A stretch of DNA of 64,000 nt from positions 310,001-374,000 of the forward strand of contig JAANDG010000014.1 in the NCBI GenBank assembly GCA_036852015.1, written 5' to 3'. Below the pieces are notes generated by a model. It had not been told where the DNA came from and ran no database searches. It saw only the letters and a program-made list of their open reading frames with translations. How positions within the stretch are numbered: the first letter of the stretch is position 1; every line of letters starts with the position of its first letter. The translations under genes were made by a program, and so were the position numbers. This DNA comes from Pelodera strongyloides (lineage: Eukaryota; Nematoda; Chromadorea; Rhabditida; Rhabditidae). Shown here piece after piece: positions 23,624 through 36,506 of this stretch.

Positions 23624-25300
23624 ACCTAGACCTAATCCTAATGCTTTAGAGGTGCAGCTCGTGCAATATGGGATTTGGTTTTGAACAGCGTGTCGTCCTT
23701 TATATTGTACCTGTTGTGACACCGACGTCATTCGCTGATATTATGCTTAAGTGTTTAAAATAAGAAATAACATATGACGAACCAGAAAGAAAAGAGGTTA
23801 CGTCACGTTGTACCAATAAAGAGTTGAACCGTGGATACGTTCACACCTCTCGCCTATGAGATTTGTATGAAGACATTTGTATGAAGTTATGCTTATGAAG
23901 CACGCAGAAATGAAATGAGAGATAATTGGTATAAGTTTGACATAAAATTAAAACCTTCATCAGAATTTGTTTCCTGTAATAAGGATCACTGATCAACGGA
24001 TGTACGTTTTTTCATATTTAGATTTTTTTGAATAGATCAAGAACTGTACCCTCAAATTTGACGTTTTTATTCATTTCCGTTAATTCACACGCTAACTGTA
24101 GGTAATTACAATAAGGAACTAGATGTGAGAAAAGCTGAAATATCTAAATAAAGATTAACTGGCGAACAAAATGTTGCAGGTCAAGTGCCGAAATGCAGAC
24201 TACGATATCTAAAGAAAAATAAAATGTAAAAAAAAAAACCGAAAACCGACCGCAGTGCGCCACAAAAAAAATTGCTGAAATTCGTAGTATACATATATTC
24301 TTCATGGCAAATACCATTAGCTAGAAGAAAAAATCAATAATTGGACATTTTGATCCTGAACTTTCAAAACAATGCGCGTTATCAGTTGGAACAAAAAGGC
24401 ATTTGCAGTGCTTAATACGATTTATGTCCGTTAAACCTCTTAAACTTTTTCTCTTATTTAGCTACTCCTAAAAACTTCATAATTTTACAAGCCTTAGAAA
24501 AAATTCTTCCAATGTTTGTAAGGTCTCAAAAGGAGTCAGTGTCTTGTATTCTATTTCAGTGTTAGAATTTTAAATATATATAATGGGGCTCGAGACACAA
24601 CACAATGTTTTACTGACAATGTTCAAGTGTTGTTATTCCCTTTAAAAATTATTGTCATGAACGACTGTGGTATGAAATAATTGACTTTTGAATTTTGAAA
24701 AATAGTAAATGTAAATGTCAATCATTTCATTGTCAAAAGGAAAAGAAAAGAGCAAATGACACACATGACTTGCAATATGTTTCTAGGTTCCATTTATTAA
24801 AGAAAAGAACATTTAAAAATGCCGGTTTTGGACAGCGGGATCATTCCGTCTTATTTTTAGATTTTTCCCAAACCGTTATATGTTCATGATTCATGTTATT
24901 ATACACAACGAGCCAAGTTTATCAGTCGTATACAACATCATGATCATGTTTCGCCATTGACGTGTTTTAATTTTTCCGTTCCCATTCATATTATGTACAT
25001 ACCTATATCGAAGATAAACGTTTTTTGGTAATTTTGTTTACTCGCTATTTCCAACAACAGAAAAACTTTTTAAATTTTGCCCAGGAACCGAAAAATGTGA
25101 ATAATTTAAATTCTTGCTTGCGTAATAAATTGCAGAGTCCACAAAATTACCCGACAGTGACGTTAAATGACTATAAAAACGCATTATCTCCAAATATGAA
25201 AAACTATGGACCTTATCAATGGCGCCCAGTTTTTATTCACTCTAATTTCCTGCTTTTTCCAAGCATTTCTACACTGCTTACCCTATTTTTCCTTCTTATA
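23624..25300. other. No convincing gene
   Basis: AT-rich sequence without a supported exon chain. The upstream regulatory region of the 25550 gene presumably lies here, but no specific site can be named. Confidence 0.5.
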
Positions 25301-25302
25301 AT

Positions 25303-25475
25303 TTTAAAGCGAAATACTGGCCGGTTTTTGAAACGCATCGTGGACAACTGAATTCTTATGCAGCTTACGCAAATGAGCATAAATTAGAGTAAAAAATCGC
25401 GCAAATTAGCATAAATACGGAAGAATTCGGTTGTTCCACTATGCGTTTCAAAAAGCGGCCGGTATTTCGCTTTAA
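25303..25475. repeat. MITE, family A
   Basis: The left end is TTTTAAAGCGAAATACTGGC and the right end GCGGCCGGTATTTCGCTTTAA in part. It ends 75 bases upstream of the predicted start codon at 25550, so it lies in the likely promoter region. Confidence 0.85.
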
Positions 25476-25549
25476 CGTTTAGTTTGTTTTCAAATCATGT
25501 TCGATTGGTTAGCAAAGTGAATAAATAAAGTCGGTATTTTTTAGGCAAT

Positions 25550-28500
25550 ATGACCACAAACCCAGCATTTGTTGATGATTCAGCACAAACTGGGGGATAC
25601 ATGACGGACACTTCGGTACATTTCGTCACAGGTAACGCAATATTAAACTATATGATTTTTTAAGACACAAGTCCCTTCTTATCAAGTTATAACACAACTA
25701 AAAGTATTATTACTCAAATTATCATCAAAAATGTCGAAGGGACTAGAACTTTTTTATCCTCGCGCACTGTCGCGCAGTCGTTTGCATACGCAAGAGGCCG
25801 ACATGAGTTCCACCGGGTGTCATACCGCTTTAATATAATAAAGCTATCTTGCTAAAGGTCAATTCTAGTTCAGATCAAACGCAAACTGAAGTCGACTTGG
25901 AAAGGCAACCAATGTCTGTTATAAGGTAATAAATGAAAAGTTACCATTTATTTTCGAAATGACAGCCAATCCGATTTTTTCTAATTATTCAAAATCAATA
26001 CGCTGAGTCAACACCTCTAGTTTGCCGATAAGAAATATTCGGAACACATAATTCTAACAAGCAACATTTTGTTAGAAATGTGTTTTTAGGCTATTTGCTA
26101 AACTATCAGTTAGCGTTTATCCAAACAAGGAAGTTGTGCTTGATATGTCTCTTAAAGCGAAATACCGGCCGGTTTTTGAAACGCATCGTGGACAACTGAA
26201 TTCTTACTTATTAATGCTAATTTATGGTCATTTGCATTAGTTGCATGAGAATGCTGGTGTGCTCGATGTGTTTTAAAAACCGGCCGGTGTCGCTTTAATC
26301 CTTCATATAGCGATATACTTATTGTCAACCTTCTTTGTCGAGCTCCACAACAATGTCAATTTTCAAAATGCCCCGCTCTTTGTAGTCTTTGTTTCGCTCT
26401 TGTTCACAATTGCTTATTCTCATTTCCATTCTCGAAAACCGAACTAGAACTCTTCTTTAAAAGGGAAACTTCAAGATTAAACCATAATTACCCCTCAGTC
26501 ATGTGAGCCATTTTTCGACTTTTCTATCTCGACAAAGAAATTCACCCTCGAGAGCGCCTCACGCGGGCGGATAATCCGCGCTAACTACCGCGGTAACCAC
26601 GAGAACGCGATGCGTCTAATAGTCGTGGCATAATGCCGGCGCCAGTGTGGCAACCCCAGGCACCGAGCCCAGGTCCTAAATCACCTATTCCATTAATAAC
26701 TGTGCAGCCTAGCGTCCCGAGAAAGGGCAGCTCTACCTCAAAGGCTCCAGCACCTGTGCTAAAGCGGTAAGACACGTGCCATTCTGTTAGATCATTTACC
26801 GCTCTGCTAACATCTTCTCTACAGCTGCATGCAGCAGTTACGCGAATAGTAGAAATTTCCTATTATTAATACTTATTAATGCTAATTTACTCGAATTTAT
26901 TCGATTTTTCGTTCTAATTTATGGTCATTTGCATTAGTTGCATGAGAATGCTGGTGTGCTCGATGTGTTTCAAAAACCGGCCGGTATTTCGCTTTAATAG
27001 CTTTGTGATTGAAAAGTTATTTTTAGTGGTAATTAAAAAATTCTCTTTTTTTTTTCTAAATAGTGAGCGGCAACTGGTTTATTAGCTTTTATTTTATGTT
27101 TCGAAGTGGTTTCGAACATGGTCAAGTAAATGAATGAACTTCAAGAATCGGTTACCCATTGCTTTAAAATTATTCTAATTTAAGCGATTTTGACGATCCG
27201 GACGACTATTGTTGCTGTAGTTGGACGAGAATGTGCGAGGTTTTGGGAAATCGACAGGGCAAATTTATAACCACTTTGCGACCTCTTCGAGGCCCTTTGG
27301 TCTTTGTAAGTTATCAAAAATTTATGTGTTCTGAGCCTTCATCGACGTTTCTTAACATTGCACCTTTAAAGGAGGAGGCTCACGAGAATGAAGTGCTCAA
27401 ATAGTTTCCTTTTATCGAAAGTTGATGGTATTAAATTCCGAAAGACATGCTTTACAAAGCAAAAGCTTCAAAGCTTCAAGGAAGGAGTAAATCAATATAA
27501 AACTATGAATTCTATAAAAATTTTGGATCGTAGCAATTAGTTGATTCCCATAGTGGGCATGCAAATTTTGTGCTGGCTTGCAAAATGACTTGTAAATTTG
27601 CATGCCCACTATGGAAATGAACTATTTACTACGATCCAAAATTTTTATAGACTCCATAGTTTTATATTGAGTTACTCCTTCCTATTAAATGCTTTTGCTT
27701 TGTAAAGTATGTCTTTCGGAATTTAATACCATCGTATGTCGATAAAAGGAAACTATTTGGGCACTTGATTCTCGTGAGCCTCCTCCTTTAATATAAATCA
27801 CACTTAGCACTTACCATTAGCTATAACTACCATGTAGTTGCTTTTTTGCATTTGGGCGCGCAATAAATTGAATTAGTTTGAATAATTATTCTTTACATTA
27901 AGTTTTCCTGCGTCTGAGAGCAAGCAACAAAGGAGAAGGATACTTTTTACAGAAACTGAAGATTCCTAAAATTCCAGGCGCTACAATCGCTGAAGCGCTT
28001 TGAATTGGAACTGGAGAGAAATATAAAATCTAAGGAATCCGCCGAAGACACTTCACTAAAAGTGCTCAATGTGGTGAACGCGATCAACTGCCTCACTAGT
28101 ACGTAATTTTTTTACTTTGCTACTAATTGTAAGTAAATCCGTATTAGAGATAATTGGTGATTGCTCAATATTTCTAAATTAAACCATTAAAACAAAAACT
28201 GAGGTGTGGGTAGTTATTATTCGAGTAGTCAAAGCCATGATACATATGACTTTAGATTTGGTTGTAAAATTGTAAGACACTGAATGCATCTGTAAAATGG
28301 TGCAAAAGAAAATATGTGTTTGTGAAGAACAAAAACACACAGTATGAATAAAATAAAATAAATGTCAATGTGTTCAGGGATATTGTACAGCACTGCACAA
28401 ATTGTACAATAAATATTATGTTGTGGTAAGCAAAAGACAGTTTCTAAATCAAAACTAACTCTGAGCAACTGCGTCAATTGACTTATCTCTATGATTTTCC

Positions 28501-31500
28501 CATCAGCGTGTGAAAGGAACGTGATCTCGCCCAAGTAAAAGAGCTCAATAGCTATCCGCACTCGAATTGTTTAGATTTGAGAGAGATGAACGCTGCAGTT
28601 TAAAACTTTTTGAACAGGCCAAAAAAACATTGTGACATTTGTGGTTTCAATTTTCTTTAATAATTTGGTAAATATTAAATGAAAGTCACCATATCTCATT
28701 TGAATAAATATTAGAGTCGATCTTGAAATTCTTATTAGAACTTAGAACACACATCATCAGGAAATTACATAAGTGCATATATTTGGTTCAGTTTTCTAAC
28801 CGTGAAGACAGCATGTGAAGAAATGGAACACATCCATATATATAACGTTGGGAAGATAAATAACCATAAGACATCAGGAACAAATTATCGGGTTTCAATT
28901 GGGAACAAAGCAGGAACAAAGCCTTATCCTAAGAATAAGCCTAAGCGTAAGTCTTAGAATAAGAATTTAATGTTGGGCTGTGGTTGCCCTTTTGCGCCGA
29001 TTCGGTAACCTTGTGCGCCTTAAAAGGGCCATCGAGGTGCAGCTCGATTGGCCTCTTGGAAACACAATATATAGCACATCATATAGACACATTTGGCGCA
29101 AATCACCTCAAAAAGCACATTGTGTGGGTTGGGAAAATGTCGCGAATCATGAATGAAAAAAAAGCTAAAGATCTAATATAAGATCAAATCGTTCCAGCGC
29201 AATCAAATAAATGTGTGTGTGTCTGTTTGTGTGCGTTTCTCACGTTTGGGTCAGTTCATGTGTTCACGCATGTGTGAGTGCATGCATGTATTGCGTGCAT
29301 ACGCATACATAGCTGACTGCATTTGATTTGGATGCCATAAAATTCGAAATAACTAGACTAGGTATTAGACCAGCAGTGTTTACAAAAGGAAAAAATAATG
29401 TATTGTATTATAAATATTGCACATCAACAATTTAGCAGTTTATCAAATTATTCATAATTTTGAATTGACAATGTACGTATTACAGTCCGTTTTTCTAAAA
29501 CAAAAAGTAAAAAGCGATCCAAAAGTCAGTCTTCCAGAGCGTCATTTCATAGCCAGAATGAGAAGTGGTATATAGTAATATGATATCTTCCATTTCTTTA
29601 TTGTCTTTTCGAGGCTAAGCGTTGGGATAATCATGATCCATAAGATCTAAGCAATGTTTTTGTTTAGGGAGAGCTGACTAAAATACGAAACTTTATTAAA
29701 ACTAAAGTCTTGTTTTGCGAGGTGCCAGGGACGGAAGTACTTTAGCACGCAAGTATCATGTATCACCGCAAAGAACTTCAAAGTATTCAAGTTCCTTGCG
29801 GCTGACCATTTAAGGGTCATCAGCTCGCCAACGCATCTTGTAAGTATCCCATCAGATGGAGTAAACACGAAATACGATACCAAAAATTCAGAAAGCCAAA
29901 AAAAACAAAAAAATTGATCCACTAGAATAAATTGCAAAATGAGCGTTCTTCGCACGCAATAATAGCTTGTGTAGGTAAAGCTTACATCATAACAAACATG
30001 TACTCTAGAAGAAAGTATGAACTAAGTTTCTTATATGGTACTGTGAGTGAGAACCAGCACAAGCTAAAATTATGCATCCATCTTATGAATAAAGTAGACC
30101 TTTCATTGTTTCAAACGCGATGAACCAGTCATTCGATAAAAAGATGAGAATTAAGAAAAACGTTTATAACAATTGCCTGTAAGCGCAAATTTGTCCCATA
30201 TGTTTGGCACACATGGCGGACGTAAAGAACAGTTCAGAGAAATAATTCTCTTTCATAGACTAGACAAAATTTTAAAGGAATAATATTATACTACAGTAGC
30301 TATGATTATTTTATAAAAAGTTACTGCGAATACAGTGGAATCATAGTAGTAAAAAATCAGATAGTGTTCCAAACCTCGCGCAGTTGAACAAAAAAAATGG
30401 ATTCCGCCGCTGCGGCTGCTTATCCAATTTCACGAGAAGGGCTAGAAATTTGCGACATTTTTCAGTGGGCACACTGGTGGCCGCACGAGTGGCGCACCTG
30501 TGCCGCACAACAAAAAGCGCTTCATAGCGCGCAATGTTTTGTCCCCGCGCACCGCAAACCTCCAAGCGAATATATATCACTGTGGCAGGCACCCAGGAAA
30601 CTAAAGAAGTACTCGACTCCATTACAATTTGAATCTAAAGAATCATGAAATTAAAGAAAAATTTAAAGCAAAGTGCAGATAGATTATCCAAAGAGGGTTT
30701 GCTCCAAAAAGCCTAATAACGCAAATTCCGGTAATTTACATAATTGATCTCGTTACTTCACGTGCACTACAATCTACAATTATCCGGAGACAAAACAATG
30801 AGAACTCGTGACCTGAGTAGTGCAAAGTGATCATTACATTTGAACGTGAATGGATCAAAAGTTACGTAATTGACTTTAAAACATTTACATTAATATGGAT
30901 GGAACTTTCTCCAATGAACTACTGCTCTGGTGCATGTTCATATTTTAGCTATAAATGGGAATAAAATGAAACCACAACTTAAAATGAGAAATATTTTTGT
31001 AACAACGTCAAGTTCTTTAGATTAATGAATTCCTTCAAAGTAAATTTTTGTAACAAACTATCATCCTTCGATGAAACTAAAGAAATAGGCACGATAATGA
31101 TAAAGTAACACGTCAATCACTAGTAGTTCTTCCATCTTAATTCAATGTCCTGACCAGGGGGTTGTCCACGTCCACCAATGATATCATGCTAAAATATGAA
31201 GTATATTTATGTGCTCCGTGTTTGCTTAACGTCTGTCTCGTGGTAATTTGAATATTTTGCCGTTTTGAGCTAGTCGGTCCTGGGTTGAGCCCGGAGCCCT
31301 GAGAGTCACATGCATAAATGTGAATTAAAATGACTGAAGCTGTAATTTAATAGCCTGAATTATTGGGGTCATCAAGTGCGCTCCATTCCAGCCACTTGGT
31401 ATATCCACTAAACTTATGGGGTTTTCAAGGAATTGTATTTTCATAGAAAATTTATATAATGGTAAAATTGTTTAATCTGTGTCTTATAACATGAGACATG

Positions 31501-34500
31501 AGGAAGGAATCGCTAAATATTTCTTTTCTAATATTCTTATCGATTGGCGCTGCTAACCTACAATTTTGCAATTAAATAATTAGAAACTCGGGCAAAGTGC
31601 AACCCCGAAACCCGAAACATCATAAGGATGTTAAATTACTCCATCATAAGGATGTTAAATTGTACTCTCCCATACACAGTCACGCTGTCACGCATAGGCG
31701 ATCTGCAAGACCGGAGGCCGGTTTCACCAACTTTTCCGTGTGGCACGGATATTCCGTGCGCAACAAAATTGCGCACAAAGCGAAGAGACACCAGCAATTA
31801 TCGGCGTTTTACTTTTCACGTAAATGTTGGTGAAACCGGGCTCGGGACTTAAAGGAAGGCAGACACTTCAAATTCGTCATTTTACTTCGAATATAATTGA
31901 ATATAGGAAATATTTGAGAAAAATACTCTACCAAAACCAGATTGGGAGTGAACAAGTTGAAAAGTAGTTCTACTAAATAACCGCGGGATTACGAAACGTA
32001 TAGGGATGCCTGCAGATCCGTGCATCATATGTAAAAAAAATATCATATGCAGATATTTTCCGAAATAATTTGCATACTCCCGATAGGGAAGCAGCTGTCC
32101 GAACACGTTTCGCAATCCCGCGGTTATTTAGTAGAACTTTTCTACTTGTTCACTCTCTGAGTTAGAATTCAAATTATTCGGTTTTGGTAAAGAGTTTTTC
32201 TCAATTCTTTAATAAATACAAGTAAAATCGAAGCAAAATGATGCACTTGTAGTGACTGCGTCCCTTTAAGTTTATTTTTTTTTCAGCTCATATCAGACTC
32301 AACATCCCACCGGAGGAAAATCAAATGCTACGCGCCGTTGCTAACGAGCTGGTGATCCTGCAACGCGTTATCGATGAGGTAAATGAATGTGTGTTTAGCA
32401 AAAATGAAACAATATGAATGGGACTTCTAAACAGATAACTAGAAAATAATAAATTGTAAGACATTAATGTTTATGTTGTCCGACCTCATTCAACAGCATA
32501 ATGCAAACGGCTTTATGTCACGCGGGGAATTAGACTACGCCGTCTCCTGGACCAAAAACGCAATAGTCTTTACAAGATAATTGCGAACTAAATCGGAGAA
32601 AAAAAGATGTAAAACCATCACTTTCTTATCCTTGCAATCCACTGTTTTCAGTATTTATCTGTCTGAAATCTACCAATTGGGTGAATCTCGTCAGGAAATC
32701 GTGGAGACTTTGATAAGTAAACCACTATCAATAGCCATGTATATACAAGCAGATTACTGGTTCTCGGCAGCTAAATCGGAAATATTAATTAAATTGTCTA
32801 CAGGTTGCAATAACGCTACGCCGAAACAACCAGCAGCGGATGAGATCAGACAGCAAGGCGAGTACAGCACCGGTAAGATAGCGAAGAGTCGCAGATTACA
32901 CAAATTGAGAGGAAACTTACGATACTGTGGGTGAAGTACATAAACTTTCCACAACGCAGCAATTTATCAACATTATGTACATACACATACTGACAATGAA
33001 CATCCTACTTCTTACTGTGCTCATGATCTTTTTCCTTTTCAATTAATCTTTCACTAATCATACACATTGCTGAGTATTTTGCTTCTTACATAGTTTTACT
33101 TTCTTCAGACTGGTATGGTCGAAACTCCAGTGGCTTCTCCAAGGTCAATCCGGCCGACGCATGCAACTGACGGAGGGCATTATCCACCAAATGGTATGAA
33201 AAAATGTTGCATTCAAAAGTATTGATGAGCACTGAGAAACTTACCACAGTCGAATTCCAAGTTGCTTTCACTTGTGAAGTGAAACAAAGGAAAGAAAGAG
33301 AGTGACATAGAAGTACAAATATGATAGAGAATACGCATTGAGAAATAGAGAGCGCCAGGCAGCTCGTATGGGGAGAGAGTTAGAGATGGTAAATGAAGTA
33401 GCTGAGAGAAATAGAGAGAGAAAAGAGATGGAAAAATGGAACACATAAAGAAAATCCAGGTACTGCTGTCGTGATGCCTCCAGTTCCCACAGGCCGTCCA
33501 GATAGTCCAACGACATATACCACACTTCCTGTACTTCAATTCACTAATCCAGAGGTGGACGCCAACCTGGTGACGACCGTGACAAGGACATATGACGAGG
33601 TGGTTGTCACACTTCTGGCTCTTACTATTAAATCGGTGTAACAGCCGGTTTTTGAAAAGTATCTAAGTTAAATGCATTCAGATGTGCTTCATGAAAATGT
33701 ATGGATGAATAGATCACGAATATAACACAATTTGCATCAAATACATGGTATTTCACTTGTCTTGATGTAGAAACACCTTGAAACCACCCTATTGCTAAAC
33801 ACATCTCCTTTTTACTTCTTTTCCGAAGCGTGTTTTGCTCAAAAAATAATTAAGTTTATCATGACCTTCCTTTTCAGCACTCGCTCAAGGAAAGAATAGC
33901 AAGAAATTGCGAAAGAATCGAGCAATTAATCAGATTTGTCGACCAAAAATGTGCACGGCGATGGTGGCTCAAGGACCTCATCAGCTTTTTCCAGGTACTA
34001 AACCAAAGTCCAGTCCAAAGGTGTAAAAGTTGGTAACTGACGGGCTGGCGAGCTTCCCTAAAGTTTAAAGGTCAGATTGTCCGGCTTCAGAAACGAACTG
34101 GAGGACCCAGGTGGTGCACCGTTTCTGCGGATTCGATTTTTATAACCCTGCACTCTTTAATCTTTTTAGTGGTACTGTACAACTGTTCCTCGTCTCTTCT
34201 GTTTTACAAAATGACAATTAGCGATGTCGGAGAATAGACGAGATAGCGAATTGGCAGACCGAGTACAGTAATTCTCCCGCCAGAAAACTACGGCAGTAAT
34301 GTTTAGGTCTCAACAACATTGAGAAAACTTGCTCATCTTTTATTTCAGCTCTTCATCAAACTCGCGCTCTTTGTGTCTGCCTCCGTGTCGGTTGTCTACC
34401 ATAAAGAAATCTTACCCTCGATCGTGACGCTCGTCATCGCGGTTTTACAGGTATGCACAGCAATAATATACATACATACTGTGAGAGCTTGCCAGGCTCT

Positions 34501-35363
34501 CACAAAATGATACAACGTCCAGCACGAAGCCACGCCCACGGCAGTGACATAAAATGGAGCATAATTAGTACACAGAATAAGAACACATGCAGAGTGGCCG
34601 AAGCCCATCTTTATTAACAGGGAAAAGATAAGTAGCGGGCCGCTATCCTCTTCTATGCGCAGGAGGGTGCTTCTTCTGGCCTCCTCTACCTCCCACTCGG
34701 CCACGAGTCGGCCTTGAGGTTCCTTGACCACGCCATGCTTCTTTCTTCTGTAGATGTCGATGGTCCAGCATCTCCACACGTCCCAGCTCGCGCAACACCA
34801 CTCGTTCCATCAGCACAGCCGTAGTCGTCCTCACTCGGCTACTGTCGTTCCTCGGATAAACGTATTATGTGCCACTCATATAAGTATCCTAGTTAACATG
34901 CTAATTCGGGCTGCAAACCCATTCTATCCGACATCCAGCCCATTCTAATTCGTACTGCATAATCCACATCTCCTACAGACATGCGTTTCACGAAAGTTGA
35001 GCGCTAGTCTCAACACATACACAACAAGTGAAGACAATAACACGGCCTCTGCTAATAGCTTACGCTGCATCATGTGTTGATTTTGTACCAACACTGTTCG
35101 GACAAAATCTATAGACAATACAATAATGATCCTTAGGAAAACGAGGAGAAATAAAAACATAATACTTTTCCAGAAAAAAGAAGGAAAATGGCTGAGCACA
35201 TTTACGCCATGTCCTTACGATGTTTTTGTGATGTTATTTGTACTACTTTGTTGTTTAGGGTGTCATTGAGTTACTCGACCAGTTCTTTGTGAAAAATATC
35301 AAACCAGAGGAGGTAAAGATCTCAACTTTCATCGGTGGAATGCACACTACAAGTGGAAAGTAA
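25550..35363 (+). CDS. Unrecognised two-TM protein with helical middle, 14 exons
   Basis: I do not recognise this gene. Exons 25550-25631, 25874-25925, 26623-26766, 27185-27305, 27978-28098, 32287-32378, 32497-32576, 32652-32712, 32804-32872, 33109-33193, 33460-33599, 33878-33994, 34349-34450 and 35259-35363 join in phase to 456 residues. In order: an acidic/Thr-rich N-terminus; a Pro-rich stretch (WQPQAPSPGPKSPIPL); DDPDDYCCCSW; a long helical region (LKRFELELERNI, LRAVANELVILQRVIDE); a second Pro/Thr-rich linker; the charged helix ERIARNCERIEQLIRFVDQ; RRWWLKDL; and two hydrophobic segments at about 388-405 and 412-430. It resembles a tail-anchored or hairpin membrane protein. The ATG lies 5 bases after TTTTTTAG. 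The introns after 32576 and 32712 would begin ATAATT and ATAAGT, not GT. The acceptor before 27185 is TTTAAG. The last exon could splice at 35313 (GTAAAG) rather than read through to TAA. Confidence 0.68.
26152..26298. repeat. MITE, family A, internally shortened
   Basis: Both ends are intact (CTTAAAGCGAAATACCGGCC and CCGGCCGGTGTCGCTTTAA). The body shares a distinctive string (CATTTGCATTAGTTGCATGA) with the copy at 26867-26998. It lies in intron 2 of the 25550 gene. Confidence 0.85.
26867..26998. repeat. MITE, family A, left end missing
   Basis: The right half matches 26152-26298 closely (CATGAGAATGCTGGTGTGCT) and the end CCGGCCGGTATTTCGCTTTAA is intact. The left terminus is absent. Intronic. 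Confidence 0.8.
27364..27791. repeat. Large palindromic MITE (AAAGGAGGAGGCTCACGAG)
   Basis: About 200 bp on each side mirror, for example GAGGCTCACGAGAATGAAGT with ATTCTCGTGAGCCTCCTCC, and GGATCGTAGCA with TACGATCC around a centre holding GCATGCAAATTT and AAATTTGCATGC. The ends resemble family D. It lies in intron 4 of the 25550 gene. Confidence 0.9.
31710..31846. repeat. Inverted-repeat element (GGCCGGTTTCACCAAC)
   Basis: GGCCGGTTTCACCAACTTTT is mirrored by GTTGGTGAAACCGG near 31828. GTGCGCAACAAAATTGCGCAC forms an inner hairpin. It runs directly into the family E element at 31848. Confidence 0.75.
31848..32269. repeat. Palindromic MITE, family E
   Basis: TTAAAGGAAGGCAGACACTT at the left pairs loosely with GTAGTGACTGCGTCCCTTTAA at the right. 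The inner arms mirror well (AAATAACCGCGGGATT and AATCCCGCGGTTATTT, GTAGTTCTACTAAAT and ATTTAGTAGAACTTT). It lies just before exon 6 of the 25550 gene. A right-end relative lies at 10140-10223. Confidence 0.88.
33631..33665. repeat. MITE family A, left-end fragment
   Basis: GTGTAACAGCCGGTTTTTGA resembles the family A end, with no partner end. It is intronic in the 25550 gene. Confidence 0.45.
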
Positions 35364-35447
35364 TACATTTAAAATCTGAATCTTTCGCTGTCTTTCGCTG
35401 ACTCCACCCCGTAATTAGTTGGATGAAGAACTTTATATTCGTAAAAC

Positions 35448-35602
35448 TGTAAAGCTAAATACCGGCCGGTTTTTGAAACATATCGATTACTTATGCAGCT
35501 TCTGCAAATGAACATAAATTAGAATAAAAAGGCTACATTCGAGAAACTTTGCATAAATTCAGCTGTCTACTGTGCTTTTCAAAAACGCCGATATTTCGCT
35601 TT
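35448..35602. repeat. MITE, family A
   Basis: The left end is GTAAAGCTAAATACCGGCCG and the right end TTTCAAAAACGCCGATATTT then CGCTTT. It lies just downstream of the 25550-35363 gene. Confidence 0.8.
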
Positions 35603-35813
35603 GGGGAAAAATTAGAGCACATTATCAAGCTAGAATGCTTGCCTTTAACTTGCTTTACATTGCCACAAATCTATAAATCTCAGTGACCTTAGCTTCGCAT
35701 CTGTGCTTATTTTACTTATCATTTTTGCTGTCAAACAACTCTTCTTTACATTGCATAGTCTCTCGTATTGTTGTATGTGTATGTGGTTTCTTTCATGAAC
35801 AATTTTGTACATC

Positions 35814-36506
35814 TTTAAAGGGACGGGCCCATCAAAATAAACCCATATTTTGCGTGTTTTTATAATTTGTATAAATGGGGTTTATTATAATATATGTACA
35901 CTAAATTTCGGCTAGACTTTATCCCGCTGAAATTTTTCGGTGTCGATAAACGCATAAGTATACCGTAGAAGACACACAATTGCACCCTTATTTCCTTACC
36001 GTGTCTCCCGAGGATACCTCGCTCTGGTTGGGACCCGGGAGACCATCTGTCTATATAGCCATATTCCCCCGGGACACGCGACAAGAAAATAAAGGTGCAA
36101 TTGTGTGTCTTCTACGGTACACTTATGCGTTTATCGACACCGAAAAATTTCAGCGGGATAAAGTCTAGCCGAAATTTAGTGTACATATCTTATTATATAA
36201 AAGAGTAACTGTAGCCTAATTTGAATACCGATGTGCGTTACGGAAATGCAAATGTTCGTGTTCGGGTATAAAAAGAGTGTCGCAGTTCAATATCGAAGTA
36301 TGCATATGCAATTGTGTCCTATTATGTGAATTTCCTATGATGCGCTTGAAACTTTGTATATAAGTATGCCCATGCTAGACCAATCATATTTCCATGTAGG
36401 TCGCCTCAGGCGGCCTGAGCCGACTGGTATTATAATAAACACCCTTTATACAAATTATAAAAACATGCAAAATGTGGGTTTATTTTGATGGGCCCGTCCC
36501 TTTAAA
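35814..36506. repeat. Palindromic MITE, family C, with an insertion in its right arm
   Basis: The ends are TTTAAAGGGACGGGCCCATC and the complement. The left arm (35880-35990) mirrors 36090-36188, including GGCTAGACTTTATCCCGCTG and CAGCGGGATAAAGTCTAGCC. Compared with the intact copy at 47719-48168, about 240 bases (36190-36428) are inserted in the right arm. It abuts 36501-36669. Confidence 0.9.
36190..36428. mobile_element. Insertion nested in the family C element
   Basis: The extra segment begins TTATTATATAAAAGAGTAAC and ends GGCCTGAGCCGACTGGTATT. Its end resembles those of the 46008-46255 and 57520-57775 segments (GTCGCCTCA..CGGCGATAGCC, then CTGGT), and it is flanked by TATTATA-like sequence on both sides. 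Confidence 0.6.

Larger units (their letters stand above)
28099..32286 (+). other. 4.2 kb intron of the 25550 gene
   Basis: This is by far the longest intron in the window. It contains degenerate CCTAAG repeats near 28930-28960, a GT-rich stretch near 29205-29310, a 22 bp direct repeat (CATCATAAGGATGTTAAATT at 31619 and 31643), and two inverted-repeat elements at 31710-32269. I found no convincing nested gene. Exons 5 and 6 join in phase across it, but a small exon inside it could have been missed. Confidence 0.5.

Noticed and set aside
30397..30648. 83-codon frame starting MDSAAAAAYPISREGLEICD
   Set aside because: It lies in the 4.2 kb intron, has no splice partners and overlaps an antisense frame of similar length. 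There is no recognisable domain.
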